Source: Thermoplasmatales archaeon ex4484_6
Lineage (GTDB): Archaea > Thermoplasmatota > Penumbrarchaeia > Penumbrarchaeales > Penumbrarchaeaceae
Length of the DNA stretch: 25,333 nt
NCBI GenBank assembly: GCA_002254385.1
Contig: NJDO01000007.1
Span: 1 to 25,333, forward strand
Reading direction: 5' to 3'
The notes beneath the pieces are model-generated. The model searched no databases, was not told the DNA's origin, and saw nothing but the letters and a program-made list of their open reading frames with translations. The first letter of the stretch is position 1; every line of letters starts with the position of its first letter. Both the position numbers and the translations under genes were made by a program. Below, piece by piece: positions 1 through 7,321 of this stretch.

Positions 1-1
1 G

Positions 2-9
2 TATAAATA
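2..9 (+). promoter_or_regulatory. box A (TATA) for the AbiEi-like gene
   Basis: An archaeal box A-like TATAAATA lies about 26 nt upstream of the GTG at 32, with no Shine-Dalgarno sequence between them. This spacing predicts a leaderless or nearly leaderless mRNA. The box touches the window edge, so the BRE cannot be judged. Confidence 0.4.
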
Positions 10-31
10 CATATAATGTTTACGATATATT

Positions 32-604
32 GTGAAGGGAAAGAAACGGGAAAGGATAATCAGGGTGCTTCTCAACGAACCTGACGGATCTCTGACTAAA
101 TACAGAGTGGCAAAGAATGCAGGTACATCGATATCATGGACGATCGAATATCTTAGATCATTGGAGGATCTTAAACTAATAGAGAAAACAAAGGTAAAGG
201 ATTTTGAAGGTTTGTTGGATAATTGGTTAAAAATCTCTAAAACTCCAAGATATTTCGATTTTTTCATCAATGACCCTAAGAGCTTACTGAGGAAAGTTAA
301 ATTGGATTACGCATTGACAACTTATTTCGCGGATACTATAATTAACGGGATTCTTTTCCCATCCAGAGCGGATGTATACATCAAAGAACAGGATTTCGAT
401 AAATGGAGGGATGAATTATTGATGAGGGGATTGATGGGGAAAGGAAATTTCAGATTGCTGATCAATGACGAGCATGTTTTTTACAACAGGTTCAAGATTA
501 ATGGACTGTGGATCGTATCTATACCGCAATTGATGATTGATCTGAAACGGGAGGGGGGGGTCTGTATTCAATCATATGAGAAAATGGTGAATAAGCATGT
601 ATGA
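32..604 (+). CDS. AbiEi-like winged-helix antitoxin/regulator
   Basis: A protein of 190 aa starting with GTG. Residues about 8-52 read as a winged helix-turn-helix with a TSISWTIEYLRSLEDLKLIEK recognition region. The rest, including the YALTTYFAD segment, resembles the C-terminal domain of AbiEi-type antitoxins. In AbiE (type IV) systems this protein represses its own operon and counteracts the nucleotidyltransferase toxin encoded next to it. That fits here, because the next reading frame is a nucleotidyltransferase starting within this gene's stop region (8-nt overlap). Base composition is visibly more AT-rich than the polymerase genes, which suggests transfer. The family is assigned from pattern and gene context. 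It could instead be a generic HTH partner of an archaeal nucleotidyltransferase. Confidence 0.6.
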   Translation: MKGKKRERIIRVLLNEPDGSLTKYRVAKNAGTSISWTIEYLRSLEDLKLIEKTKVKDFEGLLDNWLKISKTPRYFDFFINDPKSLLRKVKLDYALTTYFADTIINGILFPSRADVYIKEQDFDKWRDELLMRGLMGKGNFRLLINDEHVFYNRFKINGLWIVSIPQLMIDLKREGGVCIQSYEKMVNKHV

Positions 605-1367
605 TGATATTGAAGTGGAGATCTCCCGGAGATATCTCAACAGAGTGACCGAGATTTTGAATGAACCCATTGTAATGCTTGGAGGTTGGGCAGTCTACTA
701 GACAGTAAATGATGGATATAAAGATCTCACCGGAAGGGAATATATCGGTTCAAGGGACATCGATTTAGGATTTCATATCGATGAGAATTCTGAAAGTAAA
801 AATCTAAGAAGTGTAATTAAGATTCTAACGGAGGAATTAGGATTTTCTCCGCTATCATTCAGGTTATTCAAAGAGATAGATAGAGAAACCGGTATGGAGT
901 TGGATCCAGAAACAGCCAGGAAAACTCCAAGTTACAATATATTCCCGATTTTTGTAGACCTAATCGTTGATAATATTCCGAACAATTTCAGGGAAAGGTA
1001 TGGATTCAATCCCGTTGATGAACCACTTCTTAGAGAGTTATTTGAAAGTGAAAGCAAAAGGTCCATAGTAGAATTCCTTGGAAAGCTAGTTTGGTTACCC
1101 TCTCCGAACGTTCTTCTGGCAACTAAGATCAAATCTTATCCATCGAGGGACAAGGACCACAAACGGATCAAGGATATGTGTGATATCACCTCCCTGCTGC
1201 TATTCTCAAGAGGTTGGGTAAAGACTTCTGTATCTAATTTGGTCGGTGAGGATGTATTTGGTAAGTTTAGGAATACAATAAATGAAGGGGATCTTGTCGA
1301 GTCTTCAAGGATCCTCGATCTGGATATTAACCTTGTCAAGAACGCAATAAAAAGATTAATTGAATGA
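597..1367 (+). pseudogene. AbiEii-like nucleotidyltransferase toxin with in-frame TAG
   Basis: One open frame from ATG 597 to TGA 1367 (256 codons before the stop) is interrupted only by TAG at 699-701, codon 35. Before the stop sits the nucleotidyltransferase glycine motif GGWAVY (29-34). After it come SRDIDLGF with the metal-binding D-x-D pair (D54, D56) and a helical C-terminal region. The amber therefore falls between the two halves of the active site, and the 34-residue product would be inactive. AbiEii-type proteins transfer nucleotides and are the toxin of AbiE systems. No frameshift is present, so a single base change (for example from TTG or TAC) would restore the frame. A restart at ATG 894 would lack the catalytic motifs. 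Most likely this is an inactivated toxin with an intact antitoxin; readthrough or a sequencing error are alternatives. Confidence 0.65.
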
Positions 1368-1495
1368 AAAAGTGAAGCTCTTTCCGACGCATTTGAAATA
1401 GGTTTCTTTTGTATCCGGGTCAGGATTGCTTCCATCCCTCACCCACCCGGAGCTCTCCCCTCGAACATGAAAAGAAAAAGGCATCATAAGAACTA

Positions 1496-1503
1496 TTAAA
1501 TAT
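1496..1503 (+). promoter_or_regulatory. box A of the regulator-permease operon
   Basis: TTAAATAT, centred about 1500, predicts transcription starting near 1526, giving a leader of about 24 nt before ATG 1550. The box overlaps the first operator palindrome. Confidence 0.5.
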
Positions 1504-1515
1504 CACTCGGATATT
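1499..1515. promoter_or_regulatory. operator 1 (AATATC-N5-GATATT)
   Basis: A 17-bp dyad with 6-bp arms AATATC and GATATT around a 5-bp centre. It overlaps the predicted TATA box, so a bound dimer would compete with TBP. The same arms and spacing recur 32 bp downstream. Confidence 0.6.
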
Positions 1516-1530
1516 ATTGTGAAACACTGT

Positions 1531-1547
1531 AATATCACGGTGATATT
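1531..1547. promoter_or_regulatory. operator 2 (AATATC-N5-GATATT)
   Basis: The second copy of the dyad. Here the symmetry extends to AATATCAC and GTGATATT around one base. It lies just downstream of the predicted transcription start and ends 2 nt before ATG 1550, and its GGTGAT could double as the Shine-Dalgarno sequence. The centre-to-centre distance of 32 bp is close to three helical turns, as expected for two dimers on one face of the DNA. The adjacent ArsR-like protein is the natural ligand. Confidence 0.6.
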
Positions 1548-1549
1548 CT

Positions 1550-1906
1550 ATGACTTTGGAACCTCCATGCTGCCATCCTGACGATCCACATCCTAGGTGG
1601 CTGCGGCTGAGGAATTTCGTGAGGGCCCTCCGTTTCCCCACGAGATGGGCAGTGATAGAGTTCATCGGTGAGGGGAAAAGAAGTACGAAGGAGATCCGTG
1701 AACACCTGAAAAACGAGGGTGAGGAGCTTACGAGATCCGGTCTCTACTATCATCTTTCCGAACTGAAGAACGCTGATATCATCGAGGTGGCCGGCTATCT
1801 TGAGGAAGGCGGTGGTGCGCCCGAAAAAGTATGGAAATTGAAAACGAAGAAGATTATAATCGATCTGCTGGAAATGGAAGAAGAATCCGATCGGGTGGTT
1901 GAATGA
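1550..1906 (+). CDS. ArsR-type winged-helix metal(loid)-sensor-like repressor
   Basis: A protein of 118 aa. Residues about 22-105 form a winged helix-turn-helix: an ALRFPTRWAVIEFI helix, then TRSGLYYHLSELKNADIIE as recognition helix and wing start. The N-terminus carries a dense cluster of possible metal ligands, CCHPDDPHPRW (7-17: two Cys, two His, two Asp), ahead of the DNA-binding fold. ArsR-family proteins repress efflux genes and release DNA on binding a metal or metalloid. The gene is first in an operon with two permease halves and overlaps the next gene by 4 nt (ATGA). Two matching palindromes over its own promoter indicate autoregulation. The ligand is unknown; arsenic or another thiophilic metal is only inferred from the permease family. 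Confidence 0.7.
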   Translation: MTLEPPCCHPDDPHPRWLRLRNFVRALRFPTRWAVIEFIGEGKRSTKEIREHLKNEGEELTRSGLYYHLSELKNADIIEVAGYLEEGGGAPEKVWKLKTKKIIIDLLEMEEESDRVVE

Positions 1907-2385
1907 ATATCTCGGCAATCATAATCAATATCATAGCCATAATCGGCCTTATCATTGCATTCCGGATGAACCGGAAGAAGGCTGTCGGGTCCCTGAAGAT
2001 GGCTGTAAAAGGCTTCATCAAGATGCTCCCGATGGTCCTGATAATCATCCTTGCCATCGGCCTTCTCCTGGGTTTCGTCCCCTCGAGCACCATCTCGAAA
2101 TTTGCCGGAGAGCAGTCCGGTATCTGGGGGGTGCTGATAGTCGGTCTGCTCGGGGCAGTTCTATTCATTCCCTCCCTGCTCTCCTTTCCCCTGGCCGCAT
2201 CACTTCTGGAAGGCGGAGCTTCCCTGTCCGTTGTTGTCGCCTTCATAACCACACTCACGATGATAGGAACGGTCACCCTTCCTCTCGAGATCAGGGAGCT
2301 CGGAAAGAAGATGGCCCTTCTCAGAAGCGGGATGAGCTTCATCATCGCGATCGTAATCGCCCTCATAATGGGGGCGATACTGTGA
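1903..2385 (+). CDS. permease half 1 (ArsP/YraQ-like, PF03773 family)
   Basis: A protein of 160 aa, almost entirely hydrophobic, with about five predicted membrane segments (roughly residues 4-20, 42-57, 74-92, 105-125, 142-160). The segment FIPSLLSFPLAASLLEGGAS resembles the repeat core of the ArsP/YraQ permease family, whose usual members are about twice this length. The start ATG overlaps the regulator's TGA, so translation is coupled. The next gene supplies a second, similar half, and the two probably make one heteromeric transporter in the cytoplasmic membrane. Family assignment comes from sequence pattern and context; the substrate is unknown. Confidence 0.6.
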   Translation: MNISAIIINIIAIIGLIIAFRMNRKKAVGSLKMAVKGFIKMLPMVLIIILAIGLLLGFVPSSTISKFAGEQSGIWGVLIVGLLGAVLFIPSLLSFPLAASLLEGGASLSVVVAFITTLTMIGTVTLPLEIRELGKKMALLRSGMSFIIAIVIALIMGAIL

Positions 2386-2396
2386 ACGGAGACAAG

Positions 2397-2948
2397 ATGA
2401 AGAAAGAGAAGAAGGGGATGAAGAGGGACCTGATAATCCTTTCATTGATGCTGGTCGCCACTCTCGTTCTTGTAATCGTGTTTCCGGAAAATGAGGGAGC
2501 GGTCGTGAACACATCCCTGGATTTCCTGGTGGAGATGATGATGATCCTTCCGGCCGTGATGGTGTTACTCGGTCTCTTTGCTGTCTGGGTGCCAAAGGAA
2601 ATTATCGGGAAGTATCTCGGGCACACTTCGGGGGTCAGGGGGATCCTTCTATCGCTGCTTCTTGGCGCCCTGCCGACCGGTCCTCTTTACATAGCATTTC
2701 CCATGGCTTCCGCCCTGCTTGCAAAGGGGGCAAAAAGGTCCAACATAATCATCTTCCTTTCGGCATGGGCCTGCATCAAGATACCGCAGGAGATGGTGGA
2801 GCTCCAGTTTCTGGGGCTCGAGTTCATGCTGACAAGATTGTTCCTTACCATCATCTTCGTTGTGATCATGGGAATATCCATCCAGAAGATCATCGAATGG
2901 AGTGAGAAGAGAGGGATTGGAGAGGCTGCAGGACATGGCCCGAAATGA
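2397..2948 (+). CDS. permease half 2 (ArsP/YraQ-like, PF03773 family)
   Basis: A protein of 183 aa counted from ATG 2397, chosen because GGAG lies 5 nt upstream. A GTG at 2382 overlapping the previous stop is an alternative start. It has a basic N-terminus, then a first membrane segment and about four more. GALPTGPLYIAFPMASALLAKGA is the counterpart of the FIPSLLSFPLAASLLEGGAS segment in half 1, so the two proteins look like the two repeats of one permease. It ends with a charged cytoplasmic tail (EWSEKRG). Together with half 1 and the upstream repressor this forms a regulated efflux-type operon. The reading frame continues open far upstream, but that part overlaps half 1 out of frame and is not coding. 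Confidence 0.6.
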   Translation: MKKEKKGMKRDLIILSLMLVATLVLVIVFPENEGAVVNTSLDFLVEMMMILPAVMVLLGLFAVWVPKEIIGKYLGHTSGVRGILLSLLLGALPTGPLYIAFPMASALLAKGAKRSNIIIFLSAWACIKIPQEMVELQFLGLEFMLTRLFLTIIFVVIMGISIQKIIEWSEKRGIGEAAGHGPK

Positions 2949-2989
2949 TGTGGAAGGCGGTTCAGGGAACTAGACTATCGTGAGCGGAT

Positions 2990-3478
2990 TCAGAGTTCGA
3001 GTTCGTATCCCTGGTGAATCAGATCCCTTCCCCATTTTCTCACCGGATATTCTTCCTTCAGTACGAATCCCGCCCTTCGATACAAACCCAAAGCATCCTT
3101 GAGGAGGCTCTCAGTGCTGAGATATATCCTGGAATATCCCATCCCCCTGGCAGTTGACAGAACCTTGTCAACGAGCTTTGACCCTAACCCCTCCCTCCGG
3201 TGGTCAGGATGAACGAAGAGCAATCTTAGACGTCCTTCCTCATCCGTCTCCCGGAACAGGGCAACACAACCGATGGGCTTCCCCTTGTATTCAACGATCC
3301 ATATTCCCTTCTTCTCTGTTCTCTGATCGATATATTCATTGAAGAGACGGGCAATGAGGGCCTCGAATTCGATGTTGAATCCGAACTCCTCGTAATACTG
3401 TTTCCCCTGGAGATACGTGAGATATCCGATATCACCGGGTTTGAGGAAATCCCTGATCTTGGCCCCCTTCTCATGCAT
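2990..3478 (-). CDS. GNAT-family N-acetyltransferase
   Basis: A protein of 162 aa from ATG 3478. The frame stays open further upstream, but the first convincing GNAT residues follow this Met. The acetyl-CoA pyrophosphate-binding motif RREGLGSKL lies at 94-102, preceded by the strand RLRLLFVHPDHR. The C-terminus has the usual ALGLYRRAGFVLKEEY signature. The region before the GNAT core (YYEEFGFNIEFEALIARLF) resembles the acetyltransferase half of archaeal and bacterial MarR-GNAT fusions, but no MarR domain is present. The substrate cannot be read from sequence. The gene converges on the permease operon with a 41-bp gap and appears monocistronic. Confidence 0.75.
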   Translation of the reverse strand: MHEKGAKIRDFLKPGDIGYLTYLQGKQYYEEFGFNIEFEALIARLFNEYIDQRTEKKGIWIVEYKGKPIGCVALFRETDEEGRLRLLFVHPDHRREGLGSKLVDKVLSTARGMGYSRIYLSTESLLKDALGLYRRAGFVLKEEYPVRKWGRDLIHQGYELEL

Positions 3479-3902
3479 ATTGACCGATTGGACCAATACA
3501 TGGAGGATTGAAAAAATTATCTGTATCAGGTCCGATAGCGGATCCACCGAATGTGAATACAGTTGCAAATCGAATCTCTGCTGGTATATGTTAATCGATA
3601 CGAAGATGAACAGACACCATAGAGGGGAGATGGCATTTTCCATCTCTATGCAAATGGCATCAAATATGGTAGGATTTCGATTTAACTTGCCATTACCGTT
3701 GGCGAGAGGGGATTCGACGAGGAAAGTGATGTCGGACAGTACCGGGGGATCGACAACGAGTATGTGAGATTAGGAACTGCATGGGATGAATGACATCCAT
3801 TTGAACCAGTGTAAGAAATGGACATGTGACCACGGATATCGGAGAGGAAGGATCGAGACCATGGAATTGGAGAACACCATCCAGAATCATTTCCTTACTG
3901 GA
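3479..3902. other. non-coding stretch with hairpin (3618-3650)
   Basis: No convincing gene lies between the VOC stop and the GNAT start; short frames here lack family features. The one clear structure is an inverted repeat: GAGATGG (3627-3633), a 6-nt loop, CCATCTC (3640-3646), extended by CATA/TATG across a 5-nt bulge. An alternative pairing uses CATAGAG with CTCTATG. Its function is unknown. It may be a terminator or processing structure downstream of the VOC gene, or a small RNA. The GNAT promoter should lie at the left edge, where the minus strand has an AT-rich GATAATTTTTTC near 3510. Confidence 0.4.
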
Positions 3903-4286
3903 TTACGACTGTATTAGTTCTATGAGGGTCCCGTCGGGGTCCTCAACGAACGCAAGCCAGTGACCCGGATCAAGCTCGAAGGGCTCGTCGGTAACAGTGT
4001 ATCCCGCCTCCCTTATCCTTTCAACAAGGTCCTTCAGGTTGTCCACCCTGAATGCGAGATGGTCGAAGGTCCTCTTCATGTAATCGGCCTGGAGGAACTC
4101 CTTCTGATCGTCGTAATGGGTGAGTTCCAGGGAGAATTCTCCGTCGGGGTCCTTGAGGAATGCGATCTCGGCCCTGTTCCGGGGTATGGCCCTTCTCCTC
4201 TGGAGTTCCATACCGAGCATATCCGAGTAGAAGGAGATCGATCTATCCATATCCGAGGTCCTGATGGAAACATGTACGAATGTCAT
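3903..4286 (-). CDS. glyoxalase I-like VOC metalloenzyme
   Basis: A protein of 127 aa with two beta-alpha-beta-beta-beta modules of the vicinal oxygen chelate fold. Candidate metal ligands fall where glyoxalase I has them: H5, E54 (SLELTHY), H76 (FDHLAF) and E123 (LIELI). The length fits lactoylglutathione lyase-type proteins. Such enzymes isomerise the hemithioacetal of methylglyoxal and a thiol; archaea usually lack glutathione, so the natural thiol or even the reaction is open. The second FVEDPDGTLIEL block repeats the FLKDPDGEFSLEL block, as expected for the duplicated fold. The gene diverges from the cysteine synthase gene across 102 bp. Confidence 0.75.
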   Translation of the reverse strand: MTFVHVSIRTSDMDRSISFYSDMLGMELQRRRAIPRNRAEIAFLKDPDGEFSLELTHYDDQKEFLQADYMKRTFDHLAFRVDNLKDLVERIREAGYTVTDEPFELDPGHWLAFVEDPDGTLIELIQS

Positions 4287-4357
4287 GAGGGTCCATCGTT
4301 CCCTCCCTTCATAATCCTTTCAATCGAATCGTTTCGGTCGGGGAGATGAATGGGTCC

Positions 4358-4367
4358 ATTTAATCTA
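4358..4367 (+). promoter_or_regulatory. box A for cysteine synthase gene
   Basis: ATTTAATCTA is centred 26 nt before ATG 4389, and no well-spaced Shine-Dalgarno site is present. This predicts a leaderless transcript. The same AT-rich patch could serve the divergent VOC gene with a longer leader. Confidence 0.4.
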
Positions 4368-4388
4368 TGATGTGAGGAATTCCGGTCC

Positions 4389-5303
4389 ATGGAACCTGTC
4401 GGAAGCATTCTTGATCTCATAGGCAGAACACCCATGCTGAGGTTGAAGAGATTGTTCCCCGAAGGAAACATACTTGCAAAATGCGAGTTCATGAACCCTC
4501 TGAGTCTGAAGGATAGGGCCGTTCTCAGGATCATAGAGGACGCGGAAAGGGAGGGGAAGCTCGAGAGGGGTCAGACACTTATCGAATGTACTAGCGGGAA
4601 CACGGGGATGGCGGTCGCCATGATTGGAGCTGTCAAGGGATACCCCGTGATACTTGTAATGAGCGAGATACAGTCCCTCGAGAGGAGAAAGGTCCTCAAA
4701 GCCCTGGGAGCCCGGCTCGTGCTCACACCTGCCGACAAGGGAACGGCGGGAGCAAGGGAAGAGATGAAGAGGATGCTGAAGGAGGATCCGAGCCTCTTCT
4801 ATGTGGGACAGCATGTGAATCCCTCCAACCCGGCGGCACATTACTCGACCACGGGACCCGAGATCTGGGAGCAGGCAGATGGAAGGATCGACATCCTGGT
4901 TGCCGCATTGGGAACCGGCGGCACGATCTGCGGGGCCGGGAAATACCTGAAGGAGATGGATCCAGGAATCAGGACGGTGGCCGTTGAACCCGAGGAATCT
5001 CCTTACATTTCGAAAGGTATCTTCCACCCCCATAGAATGATGGGGACGGCTCCCGGGTTCTACCCTGAGACCCTGGATCGATCATTAATAGATGAGATTA
5101 TGCTCGTATCCGAGGAGGACGCCTTTTCAATGTGCAGGGAGGTAGCAGGAAAGGAGGGCATCCTGGTCGGTATCTCTTCCGGAGCCGTGATCGAGGCATC
5201 GAGGAGGGTGGCGGAGAGGTTTGGGGGATCGAAGAACATTGTCTGCGTCCTTGCAGATACGGGTCAGAGATATCTGAGCGTTGAGGGATTGTTCGATGAC
5301 TGA
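4389..5303 (+). CDS. cysK: cysteine synthase (O-acetyl/phosphoserine sulfhydrylase family)
   Basis: A protein of 304 aa, the usual length for a PLP fold-type II cysteine synthase. K41 in NPLSLKDRA is the Schiff-base lysine. TSGNTG (68-73) binds the substrate carboxylate, GTGGTICGAGKYL is the phosphate-binding glycine loop, and GISSGA near 262 and DTGQRYLS near the C-terminus are family signatures. The enzyme condenses an activated serine with sulfide to give cysteine in the cytoplasm. The NPLSLKDR loop (usually NPGGSVKDR) and ECTSGNTG (usually EPTSGNTG) deviate slightly, so a CysM-like or related beta-replacing activity is possible. The gene stands alone; no serine acetyltransferase gene is adjacent. 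Confidence 0.85.
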   Translation: MEPVGSILDLIGRTPMLRLKRLFPEGNILAKCEFMNPLSLKDRAVLRIIEDAEREGKLERGQTLIECTSGNTGMAVAMIGAVKGYPVILVMSEIQSLERRKVLKALGARLVLTPADKGTAGAREEMKRMLKEDPSLFYVGQHVNPSNPAAHYSTTGPEIWEQADGRIDILVAALGTGGTICGAGKYLKEMDPGIRTVAVEPEESPYISKGIFHPHRMMGTAPGFYPETLDRSLIDEIMLVSEEDAFSMCREVAGKEGILVGISSGAVIEASRRVAERFGGSKNIVCVLADTGQRYLSVEGLFDD

Positions 5304-5367
5304 GAGACCCTTGCACTTTTCCTGGTCGAACCATGTCTCGTGATCAGCGGCGTTTTAGGTGAAGTTA

Positions 5368-5385
5368 TTTTAATATTAATTAAAA
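5368..5385. repeat. AT-rich palindrome upstream of acyltransferase gene
   Basis: TTTTAAT, 4-nt spacer, ATTAAAA: perfect 7-bp arms in the 135-bp gap between the cysteine synthase and acyltransferase genes. It is a possible operator or, on the plus strand, part of a T-rich terminator for the upstream gene. The predicted box A of the next gene lies 20 bp further on. Confidence 0.35.
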
Positions 5386-5404
5386 ATATGAATATAATCC
5401 ATAG

Positions 5405-5415
5405 TTTTATTTATG
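5405..5415 (+). promoter_or_regulatory. box A for acyltransferase-3 gene
   Basis: TTTTATTTATG is centred about 29 nt before ATG 5439, predicting a very short or absent leader. No strong Shine-Dalgarno sequence precedes the start. Confidence 0.35.
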
Positions 5416-5438
5416 CTGAGGCTTGATGACTTCGAAGA

Positions 5439-6506
5439 ATGCATGGTGAACGCTTCTACCTGCTGGACCTGACCCTGCTCAAGACGATAAGTATCATACT
5501 AGTAGTTCTGGGGCTCTCCACCACCATGGTATTCGAGGGATCCGACGGAGGAGCCCTGGAAAGCTTTGCGATGCGTATCTACAAGGTGTCAGAGCTGCTT
5601 GTCATACCCCTGTTCGTGATGATATCGGGTTACCTTCACAGGATGACAAGAGGGGAAAAGGGACCAAAAAGGCGGACCGAGAACGAGTATATTCGGAGAC
5701 GCTCCCTGATCCTGCTGTCGAGTTATCTTGCATTTGGTGTCCTGACATTGTGCGTTCAGGTACTGGTGGGGAATGTTTCTCCCGGGGAAGCTCCCCTTGA
5801 ATTCCTGCACCGGATTCTTCTCGGCGTGGGTCCTTATCATCTTTGGTTCATTCTGATGCTGCTCTGGGTGGCTCTCTCCTACCATTACCTTGAACGTATA
5901 TTCAGAAATGACGCCCATCTTGGCTTATCCGTCCTGCTGATATCGGTGCTTTCAACGTTCATTCCGGGAATATTGCTGCAGTTGAAGGTGGCCGGTCTGT
6001 TTCTCCTGATATATTATGTGGGAAACATGATAAGGGTACTCGAGGTCAGGAAAAGCTCCCTTGTTTCGATGAGATCCCTTCCCGTATCGGTTCTTTTGTT
6101 CCTGTTCTTCCTCCTGTTCTTTTTCAAGGTGGACATAGTTGGAACCTTTCCGCCTCCCCTTGACAACATGGTGGTGGAGCTACTGAGGTTATCAACCTCG
6201 ATCCTGGGTTCGATCTGTGTGATAATCACGTTCAGGAGTCTGCTGAGGAATGTTTCTGCACCCCGCCGTTTCAAACGGATTCTGGAAAGCGTGCACTCTC
6301 ACATTCTTGGCATATATCTTTTCCATCTTCCCGTGATGTTGATATTTTTCTGGTGGACAGGCAGCATACAACTGCCGCTTCTATGGTCGATTCTGCTGTC
6401 CTTCGCATTCACTCTCCTTGTGAGCTACTCACTCCCGGTGATCATTGACATGACCTACCACGCGTTGTTCGGAAAGGATTCCGCATCCCGGGAAGCAGGA
6501 TATTGA
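5439..6506 (+). CDS. acyltransferase-3-like integral membrane protein
   Basis: A protein of 355 aa with about ten hydrophobic segments. The order of features matches the acyltransferase 3 family (PF01757, OafA/WecH type): N-terminal LLDLTLLKTISIILVV in the first membrane helix, VIPLFVMISGYL in the second, and GVGPYHLWFILMLLW in the middle. Family members transfer acetyl or other acyl groups to sugars or lipids at the membrane. The family's conserved His at the end of helix 1 (normally VVxxH) is replaced: the text reads VVLGLSTTM, with Leu at position 26. The upstream Arg is a Lys (K15). Catalysis by the usual mechanism is therefore doubtful. The DUF502 gene begins shortly after. Confidence 0.65.
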   Translation: MHGERFYLLDLTLLKTISIILVVLGLSTTMVFEGSDGGALESFAMRIYKVSELLVIPLFVMISGYLHRMTRGEKGPKRRTENEYIRRRSLILLSSYLAFGVLTLCVQVLVGNVSPGEAPLEFLHRILLGVGPYHLWFILMLLWVALSYHYLERIFRNDAHLGLSVLLISVLSTFIPGILLQLKVAGLFLLIYYVGNMIRVLEVRKSSLVSMRSLPVSVLLFLFFLLFFFKVDIVGTFPPPLDNMVVELLRLSTSILGSICVIITFRSLLRNVSAPRRFKRILESVHSHILGIYLFHLPVMLIFFWWTGSIQLPLLWSILLSFAFTLLVSYSLPVIIDMTYHALFGKDSASREAGY

Positions 6507-6549
6507 TATACGTGTGCGTACCATTCGGCTTGATGATAAGACGGAAGTG

Positions 6550-7185
6550 ATGAAGATGAAAGCCACATTGAAATGGTTCCGAACAACGATGGTCCTCGGT
6601 CTTGCATCCATTCTACCTATCGTGATCCTTGCCTGGATCCTGTACTGGCTGTACAACCTCATATTGGGATGGGTAAGACCCGTCGCCGAACTGCTCACCA
6701 TTGGTGTACATATTGACATTGTCGTGGCCAGCATGATAGCGGTTGGTCTCATAGTGCTCCTCTGTTTCCTCCTTGGGCTTGCGGTTAGAACAAGGATAGG
6801 GGCCTTCTTCCACAATCGGATAGAGAGAAAGCTGTTGAGAAAGATTCCGGGTTACACCGTTACGAAGGAGGTCGTTCTGACCTTCTCGGGAGAGCAGGAG
6901 ACACCATTCTCCTCCGCTGTGATGTGCAGGCCGTTCGGGGGCAATTCGTGGATGACCGGGTTCGTGACGGACAGATCCAGGGAGTCCGGTTTCATAACGG
7001 TGTTCGTCCCGACGGGACCGAATCCCACCTCCGGGAACATCTATCACCTTCCACAGTCCCAGGTGATCGAGCTGAAGGGCAAGGTGGAGCAGGGGATAAA
7101 GACAGTGATCGGATGCGGAGCAGGGAGTTCGGTCCTTGTGAAGGAAGCCGGAATAAGGTTCGATCCGTCGCTGACCCCACGGTAG
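6550..7185 (+). CDS. DUF502 family membrane protein
   Basis: A protein of 211 aa from ATG 6550; GTG 6514 and ATG 6556 are alternative starts. A short basic N-terminus is followed by two membrane helices (about 13-40 and 57-79). The soluble domain contains TVFVPTGPNPTSGN (150-163), the signature of the DUF502 family (PF04367), and ends near residue 205. The family occurs in bacteria, archaea and plants (LIKE COV), and its molecular role is not established. It follows the acyltransferase gene on the same strand with a gap of about 40 nt, so co-transcription is possible. It is one of three genes here that end in TAG. Confidence 0.75.
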   Translation: MKMKATLKWFRTTMVLGLASILPIVILAWILYWLYNLILGWVRPVAELLTIGVHIDIVVASMIAVGLIVLLCFLLGLAVRTRIGAFFHNRIERKLLRKIPGYTVTKEVVLTFSGEQETPFSSAVMCRPFGGNSWMTGFVTDRSRESGFITVFVPTGPNPTSGNIYHLPQSQVIELKGKVEQGIKTVIGCGAGSSVLVKEAGIRFDPSLTPR

Positions 7186-7290
7186 GGAATAATCGACAGG
7201 AAGCCGGAACGGGAGGTTTGGCTTTCCCGGCGGGGATCGGACAGGTCCTTTGATTTTCGTAGTAGAGAGCTTATATTACTGCTCGAAACC

Positions 7291-7302
7291 TTTTTAATAT
7301 TC
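7291..7302 (+). promoter_or_regulatory. box A of zinc-ribbon gene
   Basis: TTTTTAATATTC has its core 25-26 nt before ATG 7322. The intervening sequence has no Shine-Dalgarno site, so the mRNA should be leaderless. Confidence 0.5.
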
Positions 7303-7321
7303 ACAGTTCCATCTCCCCAAC

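Noticed and set aside
699..701. Pyrrolysine at the TAG of the AbiEii-like gene
   Set aside because: No Pyl genes are visible, TAG ends three normal genes here, and the position is a variable residue next to the GGWAVY motif. Kept only as an alternative.
1899..2396. N-terminal extension of the second permease half
   Set aside because: This part reads permease half 1 out of frame and gives a His/Pro/Arg-rich non-membrane sequence. The real start is at 2397 (or GTG 2382).
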